From Stenotrophomonas sp. NA06056 (GTDB taxonomy: Bacteria > Pseudomonadota > Gammaproteobacteria > Xanthomonadales > Xanthomonadaceae), in NCBI RefSeq assembly GCF_013364355.1, contig NZ_CP054931.1, forward strand, positions 4,081,501-4,145,500: DNA of 64,000 nucleotides, read 5' to 3'. Below, piece by piece: positions 52,590 to 60,266 of the stretch. A program made the position numbers and the translations under genes. The notes below the pieces were generated by a model. The model saw only the letters and a program-made list of their open reading frames with translations. It was not told where the DNA came from and did no database searches. Each line of letters starts with the position of its first letter. The first letter of the stretch is position 1.

Positions 52590-53597
52590 TTAGAGTGTGA
52601 GGGCCACTCGCGCGCCCTGCAGAGTGATGCGGGTGTCGGCGATGGATTCGGCAAAGCCACTGCCAAAGATGTCGACCGGCGTCTGGAATCCCGCACGCAT
52701 CCCACCCGCCAGCACACGGCGCGCGGCCTCTATCGCTGCCAGAGGGGTGAAGGTGTATCCGTTCACGGTATCCAGCACGGCATGGGCGGTCGATCCGTCG
52801 GCATCCATGACTTCCACTGCTGCGTGGTAGCGGTTGTCGGCGCGCTCCTGGTCGGTGGGGCCGTCTGGCAATGCTTCAATTCCCCCCTCGGGGAATGCGG
52901 TTCCGGACACGTGCACGTAGGTTTCGATATCGGCCACGCCGCTTTGGCGGGCAATGGTGATCAGATCAGGTAGGGTCACCGGGAAACAGCTGGACGCACC
53001 GTTGCCAAAATCAAAGTCACGCAGCTCGCCCGGGTCACGACCAACAAGCTCACCGCCCCTGCGCATCAGGCATTGCGCGGTGATCTGCTGGATGGCACTG
53101 ATTGCCGAACCCCGGGACATCGCACCGGAGACGTGCAGCGCGATACCCAACGATGTCGGCCGCTCAACCTGTTCCATCGCGCGCGCGGCAAGGCTACCCA
53201 GCATCGCCACGCTGCCCCCGCTTCCCGGCATCAACATCACGCCTGCTTTCACTGCGTCCTGGTCCAACGCTGCAGCGAGCTCATAGCTGACCAGCTCGGC
53301 GGCGATATCCAGATAGTGGGCACCGGTACGCAGGCATGCCGCCATCAGCGGCGCAGCTGTATGCACGAACGGGCCGGCACAGTTGAGCAGCACGGTAATT
53401 CCGTGCAGCCCGCGCTCCACATCGGTCGCCGCATCCAGGGAAAATACGCGGTACTCGACGCACAGCACGGTCGCCAAGGCACGCAACTGTTCCTCGTCGC
53501 GGCCCGCCAGGACCACTTCCAGCCCGGCCTCCTTTGCGCGTGCCGCTGCCATGCGCCCGGTGTAGCCGGGGGCACCGTAGATCATCAGTTTGCTCAT
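52590..53597 (-). CDS. Saccharopine-dehydrogenase-like NADP-binding oxidoreductase
   Basis: The 335-residue protein begins MSKLMIYGAPGYTGRMAAAR (GxxGYTGR loop of the saccharopine dehydrogenase / trans-acting enoyl reductase group). It continues ITVLLNCAGPFVHTAAPLMA, GAHYLDIAAELVSYELAAAL and MLMPGSGGSVAMLGSLAARA. The N-terminal Rossmann fold is complete; the substrate domain is only generally similar to the family. It sits in an operon with an SDR, a VOC protein and two SnoaL-like proteins, suggesting modification of a small carbonyl compound. Confidence 0.82.
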   Translation of the reverse strand: MSKLMIYGAPGYTGRMAAARAKEAGLEVVLAGRDEEQLRALATVLCVEYRVFSLDAATDVERGLHGITVLLNCAGPFVHTAAPLMAACLRTGAHYLDIAAELVSYELAAALDQDAVKAGVMLMPGSGGSVAMLGSLAARAMEQVERPTSLGIALHVSGAMSRGSAISAIQQITAQCLMRRGGELVGRDPGELRDFDFGNGASSCFPVTLPDLITIARQSGVADIETYVHVSGTAFPEGGIEALPDGPTDQERADNRYHAAVEVMDADGSTAHAVLDTVNGYTFTPLAAIEAARRVLAGGMRAGFQTPVDIFGSGFAESIADTRITLQGARVALTL

Positions 53598-53615
53598 GGT
53601 GTGTTCCTCGCCGCT

Positions 53616-53969
53616 CTACTCAAGTGCGGCATCAATGCGGGAAATCCTGCCGTGCGTATCCACGGCAAGGTCAAGCAGACCGATCTCATGTCCGAAGTCA
53701 CCGGTGAAGTCGACACGGGCGCGAATGCGGGTCCTTCCCAATGCCGTTACCGAGAGCAGATGGGTGACCGTGTGGTAGCCGACGAAGTACCGTTCCAGGT
53801 AGTCCTGAACGCCGGCGCGTCCGCGGAACGTGTGACCGGTCGAGGGGTCATCGATCACGGCGGTTGCGGTGAACAACGCGAGGCCCGCCTGCACATCGAA
53901 GGCATTGGTCGCGGCAATGAGGGCTTTCACGGTGGCTTCCAACGGCAGCAGCTCCGCAGCCTCACTCAT
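53616..53969 (-). CDS. SnoaL/NTF2-like protein, short form
   Basis: The 117-residue protein from the ATG at 53969 (MSEAAELLPLEATVKALIAA) shows TNAFDVQAGLALFTATAVID then GHTFRGRAGVQDYLERYFVG and the terminal strands RIRARVDFTGDFGHEIGLLD. It fits a single NTF2-like domain; catalytic residues are not assignable. It overlaps the VOC gene by 8 bases and precedes the dehydrogenase-like gene by 18. Confidence 0.75.
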   Translation of the reverse strand: MSEAAELLPLEATVKALIAATNAFDVQAGLALFTATAVIDDPSTGHTFRGRAGVQDYLERYFVGYHTVTHLLSVTALGRTRIRARVDFTGDFGHEIGLLDLAVDTHGRISRIDAALE

Positions 53970-54366
53970 GACCGTGCTGCCAGCTCTTGTAGACGAACTC
54001 GAGGCTGTAGCCGTCCGGATCACGTACCTGCGCGGCGTAGTAGCGCGGATCGTAGTGCAGCTGCGCGCCTGGGGGATGAATTTCCGTAGCACCTGCAGCG
54101 ATAGCTGCGGCGTAGGCGGCGTCGACCATGGCGGTCGAGTCGGCAACGAAGCCGACGTGCATGGCCTGCGCTGCGGCCACTCCCTGCCTCAGCCAGAAGA
54201 ACACTCGCCCACGCGCACCGAAGCCCTTCAGGTCAGGGTGCCCAGGCGGACCCTGGTGACCGTCGTAGTCGAGCCGATTGACAATGCCCAGCGGCGCCAG
54301 CGCGGCAGTGTAGAAGGCGATCGACCGCGTGGTGTCTGTCACCGTCAGAAAGAGATGGTCCAACAT
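53962..54366 (-). CDS. VOC family protein
   Basis: The 134-residue protein has one VOC domain: LDHLFLTVTDTTRSIAFYTA with the metal-ligand His at position 4, QAMHVGFVADSTAMVDAAYA with a second His, and YAAQVRDPDGYSLEFVYKSW with the C-terminal Glu ligand. The ligand set is therefore complete, unlike the VOC protein at 24764. GGGAGACAG precedes the ATG at 54366. It follows the SDR gene by 19 bases in the operon. Confidence 0.85.
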   Translation of the reverse strand: MLDHLFLTVTDTTRSIAFYTAALAPLGIVNRLDYDGHQGPPGHPDLKGFGARGRVFFWLRQGVAAAQAMHVGFVADSTAMVDAAYAAAIAAGATEIHPPGAQLHYDPRYYAAQVRDPDGYSLEFVYKSWQHGHE

Positions 54367-54385
54367 GTCTGTCTCCCGTTGAAGT

Positions 54386-55129
54386 TCAGATGATGTAGCC
54401 GCCGGCCACTTCCAGGGTCTGTGCATTTACCCAGCCGTAGCCATCCCCTAGAAGCCCGGCTACGACGCGGCCGACATCGTCGGGCTCCCCCACCCTGCCC
54501 AGTGCAGTTTGTGAAGCCAGCAATGCTTCGAATTCGTCATTCAGGCCGCCGCCCAGTTCGGTACGGATCGCGCCCGGCGCCACCGCATTCACGCGAATGC
54601 GCCGTTCGCCGAACTCCTTGGCCATGTAGCGGGTGAGCACTTCCAGTCCGCCCTTGAAGGCGGCATACGGCGCCACCCCTGCGGTTGCCACACGCGTGGT
54701 GGCGCTGGTGATGTTGACGATGCTCGCACCCATGGCCAGCAGAGGCAGCAAGGCCTGGGTGAGAAAGAACGGGCCCTTCAGATGCACGTTGTACAGGCTG
54801 TCGAACTGGTCCTCACTCACCGTCTCGATTGGATTGAACACCCCGAAGCCGGCGTTGTTGACCAGACCCGCAAGTGTGTTTGCGCCCCAGGTGTCCTGCA
54901 GCGTCTGCGCCAGCTGCGTAGCGAATGACGCGAAGCTGTCGGTCCTGCCCAGGTCCAGCTGCAGAGCAACGGCGCTGCCACCCTTTTCCTGTATGCGCGC
55001 CACGACCTGCTGGGCAGCGTCCGGCTGGGCGTTGTAGGTGAGAACGACACCCATGCCTTGCTGCGCGCAGTTGAGGGCGACACTGGCGCCGATGCCACGG
55101 CTGCCGCCGGTGATCAGTACGTGTTTCAT
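54386..55129 (-). CDS. Short-chain dehydrogenase/reductase
   Basis: The 247-residue classical SDR has MKHVLITGGSRGIGASVALN (TGxxxGIG cofactor loop), GLVNNAGFGVFNPIETV, catalytic Ser in IVNITSATTRVA and the Tyr/Lys pair in YAAFKGGLEVLTRY, then RVNAVAPGAIRTELGGG and the C-terminal VNAQTLEVAGGYII. It is the first gene of a five-gene operon (SDR, VOC, SnoaL, saccharopine-DH-like, SnoaL) and is divergent from an AraC regulator. Confidence 0.92.
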   Translation of the reverse strand: MKHVLITGGSRGIGASVALNCAQQGMGVVLTYNAQPDAAQQVVARIQEKGGSAVALQLDLGRTDSFASFATQLAQTLQDTWGANTLAGLVNNAGFGVFNPIETVSEDQFDSLYNVHLKGPFFLTQALLPLLAMGASIVNITSATTRVATAGVAPYAAFKGGLEVLTRYMAKEFGERRIRVNAVAPGAIRTELGGGLNDEFEALLASQTALGRVGEPDDVGRVVAGLLGDGYGWVNAQTLEVAGGYII

Positions 55130-55137
55130 GCAGCGAT

Positions 55138-55164
55138 CCTGTGCGATGAATGTTGATGCACAGG
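55138..55164. promoter_or_regulatory. Inverted repeat upstream of the SDR operon
   Basis: CCTGTGC (55138-55144) and GCACAGG (55158-55164), perfect arms with a 13-base spacer, beginning 9 bases before the SDR start and 103 before the AraC start. A plausible binding site for the divergent regulator. Confidence 0.45.
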
Positions 55165-55266
55165 CTAGGCCTGAGCACCGAGTGGCGCCGTTCTGATCCT
55201 CGCCGATTCTTGCCTATTCCTGCTTTTATCCTTGCCAGGCATATTCCAGGGGTGTCCAATGCCAGC

Positions 55267-56175
55267 ATGGACAACGCCCTGCAAGAGCTTCGCCGCTTGG
55301 CGGCAAATGCCGAGAATCGCCGGACTGAAACCGGGATTCCCCGCGTGGCCATGGTCCAGGGCGAGATCCCCGAGCATGCGCTGGCCGCCGTGTACGAGCC
55401 GATGATCAACCTGATCCTGCAGGGCAGCAAGTCGATGACGGTGGGCGAGAAGACCCTCCACTACGACCCGGCGACCTACTTCATCATGTCGGTGGACCTG
55501 CCGGCCGTCGGCGCGGTGCATCCGACGCCTACGGGCGAGCCTTACCTGGCCGTGAGTCTCACCCTGGACGCAGACATCATTTCCACGCTCCTCTGCGACA
55601 CCACCGATGAGGCCAGCGGACGCGGCGTGCCTTCATCGCAGACCGAGGCTTTCAATGTGGCTGCGGTAACCCCCGAGCTGATGGACGCGTGGGTGAGGAT
55701 GCTGCGTCTGATGGAACAGCGCTCCGACATCCCGGCACTGGCTCCGGTATACGAGCGTGAAATCCTTTACCGCGTGCTGCAGGGGCCGCATGGCTGCATG
55801 TTGCGCCAGCTGGCTACGCCAGATTCGGCGCTGGCCCGCATCAGTAGCGCCATCCAGCGCATCCGCCATGACTTTTCAAAACCGTTGCGCGTTGCCTCGC
55901 TCGCCCGACAGGTGGCCATGAGCGAGTCGGCGTTCCACCGGCACTTCAAGGCAGCGACGGCGCTCAGCCCCCTGCAATACCAGAAGCAACTGCGCCTGCT
56001 GCGGGCGCGTCAGATGCTGGCGACCCATGGCAAAGGCGTTACGACGACAGCGATGGAAGTCGGCTATGAAAGCCCCACACAGTTCAGCCGCGAATATGCA
56101 CGCGCGTTTGGATTACCGCCTTCGCAGGATATGGCACGGATGCTGGCCAGCCGGCGCATGCAGTTGCCGGAGTAA
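55267..56175 (+). CDS. AraC-family transcriptional regulator
   Basis: The 302-residue protein has the AraC_N-type (PF06719-like) N-terminal domain (residues 30-190; PMINLILQGSKSMTVGEKTL, TGEPYLAVSLTLDADIISTL). The C-terminal double HTH follows (LRVASLARQVAMSESAFHRH, FKAATALSPLQYQKQLRLLR, AMEVGYESPTQFSREYARAF). This subtype often activates adjacent oxidoreductase genes in response to aldehydes. I chose ATG 55267 (MDNALQELRRLAANAEN); the upstream frame covers the intergenic promoter region. The divergent five-gene operon is its likely target. Confidence 0.88.
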   Translation: MDNALQELRRLAANAENRRTETGIPRVAMVQGEIPEHALAAVYEPMINLILQGSKSMTVGEKTLHYDPATYFIMSVDLPAVGAVHPTPTGEPYLAVSLTLDADIISTLLCDTTDEASGRGVPSSQTEAFNVAAVTPELMDAWVRMLRLMEQRSDIPALAPVYEREILYRVLQGPHGCMLRQLATPDSALARISSAIQRIRHDFSKPLRVASLARQVAMSESAFHRHFKAATALSPLQYQKQLRLLRARQMLATHGKGVTTTAMEVGYESPTQFSREYARAFGLPPSQDMARMLASRRMQLPE

Positions 56176-56180
56176 TTGCT

Positions 56181-56203
56181 CCCCACGGTGGAGATGCGTG
56201 GGG
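56181..56203 (+). terminator. Hairpin after the AraC gene
   Basis: CCCCACG-(9-base loop)-CGTGGGG, 6 bases after the stop, without a T-run. Confidence 0.4.
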
Positions 56204-56239
56204 CCGGCTTCCGTAGACTTGCTGCGCTTGCTATTGGGG

Positions 56240-56267
56240 TGTCCGCTTTCGACCAGGAGCGGACACT
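56240..56267. repeat. Perfect palindromic motif GTGTCCGCT...AGCGGACAC
   Basis: Nine-base perfect arms around TTCGACCAGG. I recognise the GTCCGC-TTTCGACC framework as a short interspersed repeat in several proteobacteria; a weaker copy lies at 51988-52015. Confidence 0.55.
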
Positions 56268-56332
56268 CGCAGTGCCTTGTACAGGTCAAGACGCGAATCG
56301 GCTTGGCCTAGAACGAAGTGACGGGCCGGTAC

Positions 56333-56704
56333 CTACTTGAACATGCCCAGCAAGTCCTTGTCCTCATGCCGCTGCTCCCACGTAGAGAGAAAGCAGAAGC
56401 TCACCCCACTGTGCATCGCAGCCTTCTGGAACCCAGCCAGCTCTTCCTTCGTGATCGGATACTCAACCGGGTCAAAGTGCAGAAGCGCCCACGGCTTGAA
56501 GAATGAGAACCCAGGCAGGAGTTCCGAGAAGACTTCCTTCAGCTTAGGCTGGATGGTGGAGAAGTCCCTGATCGCCCCCGCGCGATTGCCAAGTGCATGG
56601 CACTGGCGACGAACGGTTCTGTCTCCACCCACCACGCGCGCAATGAAGTGGTCCTGGCGCACTTGAACGTAAATCAGCTGGCGGCGAAAGATCCTCATCC
56701 CCAT
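56333..56704 (-). CDS. Conserved hypothetical protein
   Basis: The 123-residue protein starts MGMRIFRRQLIYVQVRQDHF and is soluble, with DRTVRRQCHALGNRAGAIRD, FSELLPGFSFFKPWALLHFD and GVSFCFLSTWEQRHEDKDLL. The opening Y-V-Q-V-R-x-D pattern recalls YjaA-like MreB-related small proteins, but I am not confident. The gene follows the DUF998 gene on the same strand (48 bases). Function unknown. Confidence 0.6.
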   Translation of the reverse strand: MGMRIFRRQLIYVQVRQDHFIARVVGGDRTVRRQCHALGNRAGAIRDFSTIQPKLKEVFSELLPGFSFFKPWALLHFDPVEYPITKEELAGFQKAAMHSGVSFCFLSTWEQRHEDKDLLGMFK

Positions 56705-56752
56705 CTCAACGCCACCTGCTCAACAGCCGTCCGTGTAACTGCATGCCTGCCA

Positions 56753-57355
56753 TCAATGCGTAGGCTCCGCCTTCAGCGCGCTTGAATCCCTTCGCAGCAG
56801 GTACAGCGCCACCAGGAACGGCCACAGCGAGTTGATCGACGAGAACACGCGCTGGGTCAGCCCCCTGAACCCTTCCGGATCCGCTCCCACCACGTTCAAC
56901 CAGAGATAGATGATGCTCGCGATGCTCACCACTGCGGTCACGGCGTACGCCCTTCGGTTGGCGGACCACGCACTCAACTCGATATGCGACATCGCCGGTG
57001 CAATGATGTTGGCGATGCCGATGGTGTAGAAGCCGTGCATCGGATGACCCATCGGCCAGAGCCCGTTGGTCAGCATCGAGACGCCAAAGATCATCCAGCA
57101 GATCGCACCTACGGCAATGCGACGACCGGACTCCCGCCACACCCCGATGGAGAAGGCCACGAAGCCCACACCGGAGCCGATGGCGGCGATCCTGCCGCAG
57201 ATGCTTGCAAGCGTTGGCGCCTGCAGCAGCTCGCTGGCGTGCTGCGCAAGCGGGTTGTAGCCCGGCGCGAACAGGGCGGCAACGCTGGTCCAGAACAGGA
57301 ACCACGGAAGCGGGACCAGACCCGCGGAGAGAAGAAGTCGGTTGCGGCGTAACAC
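56753..57355 (-). CDS. DUF998 family membrane protein
   Basis: The 200-residue protein has six hydrophobic helices, with PLPWFLFWTSVAALFAPGYN, QHASELLQAP and GLWPMGHPMHGFYTIGIANI, the spacing and histidines of DUF998. No biochemical role is established. Start is a GTG at 57355, the first in frame. It may be co-transcribed with the small gene at 56333. Confidence 0.78.
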   Translation of the reverse strand: MLRRNRLLLSAGLVPLPWFLFWTSVAALFAPGYNPLAQHASELLQAPTLASICGRIAAIGSGVGFVAFSIGVWRESGRRIAVGAICWMIFGVSMLTNGLWPMGHPMHGFYTIGIANIIAPAMSHIELSAWSANRRAYAVTAVVSIASIIYLWLNVVGADPEGFRGLTQRVFSSINSLWPFLVALYLLRRDSSALKAEPTH

Positions 57356-57777
57356 GTACAGTGGTCCTTGTTTTGGCCTGCGCCAGTGGGTGGAATCCGT
57401 TCAAGTACTGCAGAACCTTCCCGTTGTAGGCAGCACAGCCCTGCGTGACTACATCTGTAGTCAGAATGTGCGTGGCGCCCTGTGGGGGTCAATAGGCAGA
57501 AAGTCACTCACGCTTGAACGCGAAGTACGCGGTACCCATCAACCGCCGTCGGACCGATGCTGTCGCATTTGCCGCATCCTGCGTCCCTGCCGGAAGGTTC
57601 TGACGACTCCATTCCAGAAGTGCCGTTTTCCTAGCACAGCAAGGCGCTCGCCCCTTTCCGCGCTATGCCACAATGCCAAAAACGTCTCGGGCTTTGGCGG
57701 CATTGACCCCAACCCCTTGGCTTTCCCAACAACATCAGGCAACTCTGGTAGAGCCACCGACAACGGGTGGCCGGGCG
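57356..57777. other. Gene-free stretch
   Basis: No frame here has a convincing ribosome site or family match. The stretch is less GC-rich than its surroundings and may contain debris of a lost gene, but I see no recognisable motif. Confidence 0.4.
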
Positions 57778-57985
57778 TCGAAAACCCGATTCACTAGACG
57801 TTGTTTACGCTTGCCAGCCGGTGCCGCCACGCGCGGTGCCGGCTGGCAATCCGTCTGCCGGCTATGGCGGGCGGTGCGTGGGGGTCTTGTACCCGCCGGC
57901 ATTGTCTAGTGATCCGGTTTTCGAGCCACGCATCGTCCGCCACCTTTATCGGTGGCGGCTTCTGCCTGCTTGCACGGAGCCTGCC
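57778..57985 (+). ncRNA. Structured leader, copy B, upstream of a small ORF
   Basis: A long stem pairs 57778-57799 (TCGAAAACC...TCACTAGAC) with 57904-57924. Inside are the hairpin TTGCCAGCCGG/CCGGCTGGCAA (57811-57849) and the conserved string GGCGGGCGGTGCGTGGGG (57866-57883). After it come CCACGCATCG, a hairpin CCGCCACC-TTTAT-CGGTGGCGG and GCACGGAG, the ribosome site. Same architecture as copy A at 14441-14632, but the paired sequences differ in a compensating way. Confidence 0.6.
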
Positions 57986-58342
57986 ATGACCACGCCGCAC
58001 TCCCCTCCCCCGCGCCCCATCCAGGAAGCGCCCTCGTCCGCCCCTGCTTTGGACCCCAACAGCCTCATCGCCATCCTGCGCAGCATCGGCGCCGGCGCTG
58101 CGGCCGATGGCCAGCCGTGGCCCGAACGCCATCACCTGCGCAGCCGGCAGATGCAGTTGTCCGACGCCGACTGCGCGTTGACGGGCCAGCGCATCGTGCA
58201 GGAGCTCCTGCTGGCCGCCGAGCGCACGCGCCAGAACGGTGAGCCCGACCAGTACGTGGGCGACCGGGTGATGGAAGGGCTGGTGATGGCCGATATCGCA
58301 CTTACCGCCTTCATCCACGAACGGGTGCGCCCACGGGAGTGA
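57986..58342 (+). CDS. Small protein of unknown function behind a structured leader
   Basis: The 118-residue product starts MTTPHSPPPRPIQEAPSSAP (Pro-rich, disordered), followed by a helical domain (PNSLIAILRSIGAGAAADGQ, CALTGQRIVQELLLAAERTR, RVMEGLVMADIALTAFIHER). No membrane segment. It is unrelated in sequence to the 75-residue ORF behind the other leader. The next gene starts 4 bases after its stop. Confidence 0.65.
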   Translation: MTTPHSPPPRPIQEAPSSAPALDPNSLIAILRSIGAGAAADGQPWPERHHLRSRQMQLSDADCALTGQRIVQELLLAAERTRQNGEPDQYVGDRVMEGLVMADIALTAFIHERVRPRE

Positions 58343-58346
58343 GCGC

Positions 58347-58832
58347 ATGAAGAAGTACGGTTCTGCAGCGGCGGTGGCGTGCATCGTTCTGATCGGTGCG
58401 ATGTGGGCCGGATGGCCCGAACCGGCAGGCGAACAGGTGTGGGCCTACCAGAAGCTGCGCCCGGCCGATTACCGGCTACTGCACAGTGATGCACTCGGCT
58501 TCGTTACCGCGAAAGAGGATGAGGGCTTTGAACTGCACACGCGCTATGCCGGTGTAACGTCCTTCGAGATCCGGTGCAAGGGCGTTCTGGTGATGGACGT
58601 GGAGAATGCCCCCTCACGCGTGCTGATCCGGATGCCTGCCGATGCACTGTGGCGGGCGCCGGATATCGAGCGCCTGCGTCTCAGCTTCGTGCGTTGGTTG
58701 GATCTTCACCAGAGCCAGGGGCAGCTGCTGGTGGAAAGTGCTGGGCCATCGTGGGTTGAGGCGCGGTTTGGGCGCTTCAATGGGGCGGTACCTGATGGGC
58801 AGCGGTGCTTGTTTGAGTCGGCAGGGACATGA
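58347..58832 (+). CDS. Hypothetical protein with N-terminal signal/anchor
   Basis: The 161-residue product has an N-terminal hydrophobic segment (SAAAVACIVLIGAMWAGWPE) that may be a signal or anchor. A mixed domain follows with GFELHTRYAGVTSFEIRCKG, VLIRMPADALWRAPDIERLR and VESAGPSWVEARFGRFNGAV; two Cys could pair. I do not recognise it. It is close behind the 118-residue ORF and probably co-transcribed. Confidence 0.6.
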   Translation: MKKYGSAAAVACIVLIGAMWAGWPEPAGEQVWAYQKLRPADYRLLHSDALGFVTAKEDEGFELHTRYAGVTSFEIRCKGVLVMDVENAPSRVLIRMPADALWRAPDIERLRLSFVRWLDLHQSQGQLLVESAGPSWVEARFGRFNGAVPDGQRCLFESAGT

Positions 58833-59069
58833 GGTGCCCGGGACGGCCCGCATGCACCGTTCGAATTCTGGTTCTCCCTACCTTGCCGAGTGGAGCCGAC
58901 GTCCCCCGAGATTGAGTAGCGCAACGGTTTGGAGTCCAATCATCAACGCCTTTAGTCCGGCAAATTCGATGACGGTCAAGTTCAACGAGGTTACCAAGGA
59001 CGCCACTTGCTCCCGGTGGTGGACGCAGGTCCAGCAGAATCAGTGCCCACTATGAAAGACGGAAAGATG

Positions 59070-59762
59070 ATGAAAGCACGGAAAATTCTGATCCTCGCCC
59101 CAGCTCTGTTGGTGATGATCACTGCGGGATGCGGCGACCATGAGGCTGTGTCTGCGCCTGCACCCGACACCAGCAAAAATGTGGCTGATCAGCTTGATGC
59201 TGCAAAGGACGGCGCTTCTACTGCCATTTCCTCCGGTGGCAATCAACGTCCTGCCACGTTGGAGTACCAATGTGCTGATGAACCTGGCTGCGCCATCAGT
59301 CCTCTGGCCGCCAGAGATCGGGAGGAAGCTAATTGGCTGATGGATAACGGCTACCCCTCAGCAAATGAACTGAAGGCATTCTCCGCGCTGTCCCGCAGCC
59401 AGCTCAAGAGGCAGGCGGATGACGGCTCGCTATCGGCCATGGTCCTGTATGGCGAAAGGGCGGCATCGGAGGGAGATACAAAGGAAGGCATCGACTACAT
59501 TACTGATGCGATCAACCGTGGCAGCATCTATGGCTATTACGGAATGTCCAGCGTGTATCAGAACACGCCCGGACTGAAGAACGTCGTGGACTCCGGTGCA
59601 TACTTGCGTGTGGCCTACACTTTGGGCGATTCGAAAGCGGCAAATGAACTGCAGCTTCGTTTCCCAGGGCTGACCCAAGTTGAGCAGGCCGCAATCGATG
59701 CCCGTGCCGCATCGCTCTATCAGACGTTCGCAAAGTCCAAGCAACCCATTCCCCGCCCCTGA
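59070..59762 (+). CDS. Predicted lipoprotein with TPR/Sel1-like helical region
   Basis: The 230-residue product from the ATG at 59070 (MKARKILILAPALLVMITAG) has a lipobox ending AGC and a linker. A helical domain follows with Sel1-like periodicity: LKRQADDGSLSAMVLYGERA, GIDYITDAINRGSIYGYYGM, SGAYLRVAYTLGDSKAANEL. Upstream in-frame ATGs at 59052 and 59067 are possible, but the last gives a normal lipoprotein N-terminus. Lower GC than core genes. A periplasmic binding or immunity role is conceivable given the toxin locus nearby; this is inference. Confidence 0.65.
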   Translation: MKARKILILAPALLVMITAGCGDHEAVSAPAPDTSKNVADQLDAAKDGASTAISSGGNQRPATLEYQCADEPGCAISPLAARDREEANWLMDNGYPSANELKAFSALSRSQLKRQADDGSLSAMVLYGERAASEGDTKEGIDYITDAINRGSIYGYYGMSSVYQNTPGLKNVVDSGAYLRVAYTLGDSKAANELQLRFPGLTQVEQAAIDARAASLYQTFAKSKQPIPRP

Positions 59763-59773
59763 GCATGTTCCAG

Positions 59774-59802
59774 ACCACTCCGGCATCGCATGCCGGGGTG
59801 GT
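59774..59802. terminator. Hairpin between convergent genes
   Basis: ACCACTCCGGCAT-CGC-ATGCCGGGGTGGT, nearly perfect, exactly between the stops at 59762 (+) and 59802 (-); it could end transcription from both sides although T-runs are absent. Confidence 0.55.
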
Positions 59803-60151
59803 CAACCTTCCGCATGACATGAGCTCGCCACGGAAACGGAGCCGTCTTCCCTCAGCCGGACGCTTACATACACATCTGGCGGGGGTATCCGATGGATCGA
59901 CGCCCCGGCAGGAAGGATCTCCCAGCTGGTGATCGAACCGCAGACCGTTTTATGAATCAACCTGCGACTATCCAACCCCCGTCTGGAAAGCTCGGCAACA
60001 ACCACTTCAGGGAGGGGCGATCAAAGCCCTTGTAGGCAGTGCAGGTCTTTCCGCTCTGACCCATGGGATACGTTGAACTCTCCACCTCGTCCCTGCACCC
60101 CAGCAGGCTCAGGACGAGGAAGAGGACGGCTGGTATCCGAATGCATCGCAT
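59802..60151 (-). pseudogene. Frameshifted small lipoprotein gene
   Basis: Two overlapping minus-strand frames form one gene. The first (from 60151) gives a lipoprotein signal MRCIRIPAVLFLVLSLLGCR and reads through KTCTAYKGFDRPSLK before drifting to a stop at 59957. The second continues EVVVAELSRRGLDSRRLIHK to the stop at 59802. Adding one base to the four-G run at 60014-60017 (CCCC on the coding strand) joins them into a continuous 116-residue protein. Either a real inactivating deletion or a sequencing error. Function unknown. Confidence 0.65.
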
Positions 60152-60266
60152 TGCCGGTCACTCCTTCTTGCCGCCGCGGCGGTATGCATTGCGGTGATTG
60201 GAACGATGCGGGCAAGCCTGCCCGGGCGAGCGAGCGAGTGTCATGGTGATCCAGCAAACACCAGAC

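Noticed and set aside
57539-57763. A 74-codon minus-strand frame
   Set aside because: No ribosome site, no recognisable motif and no support from neighbours.
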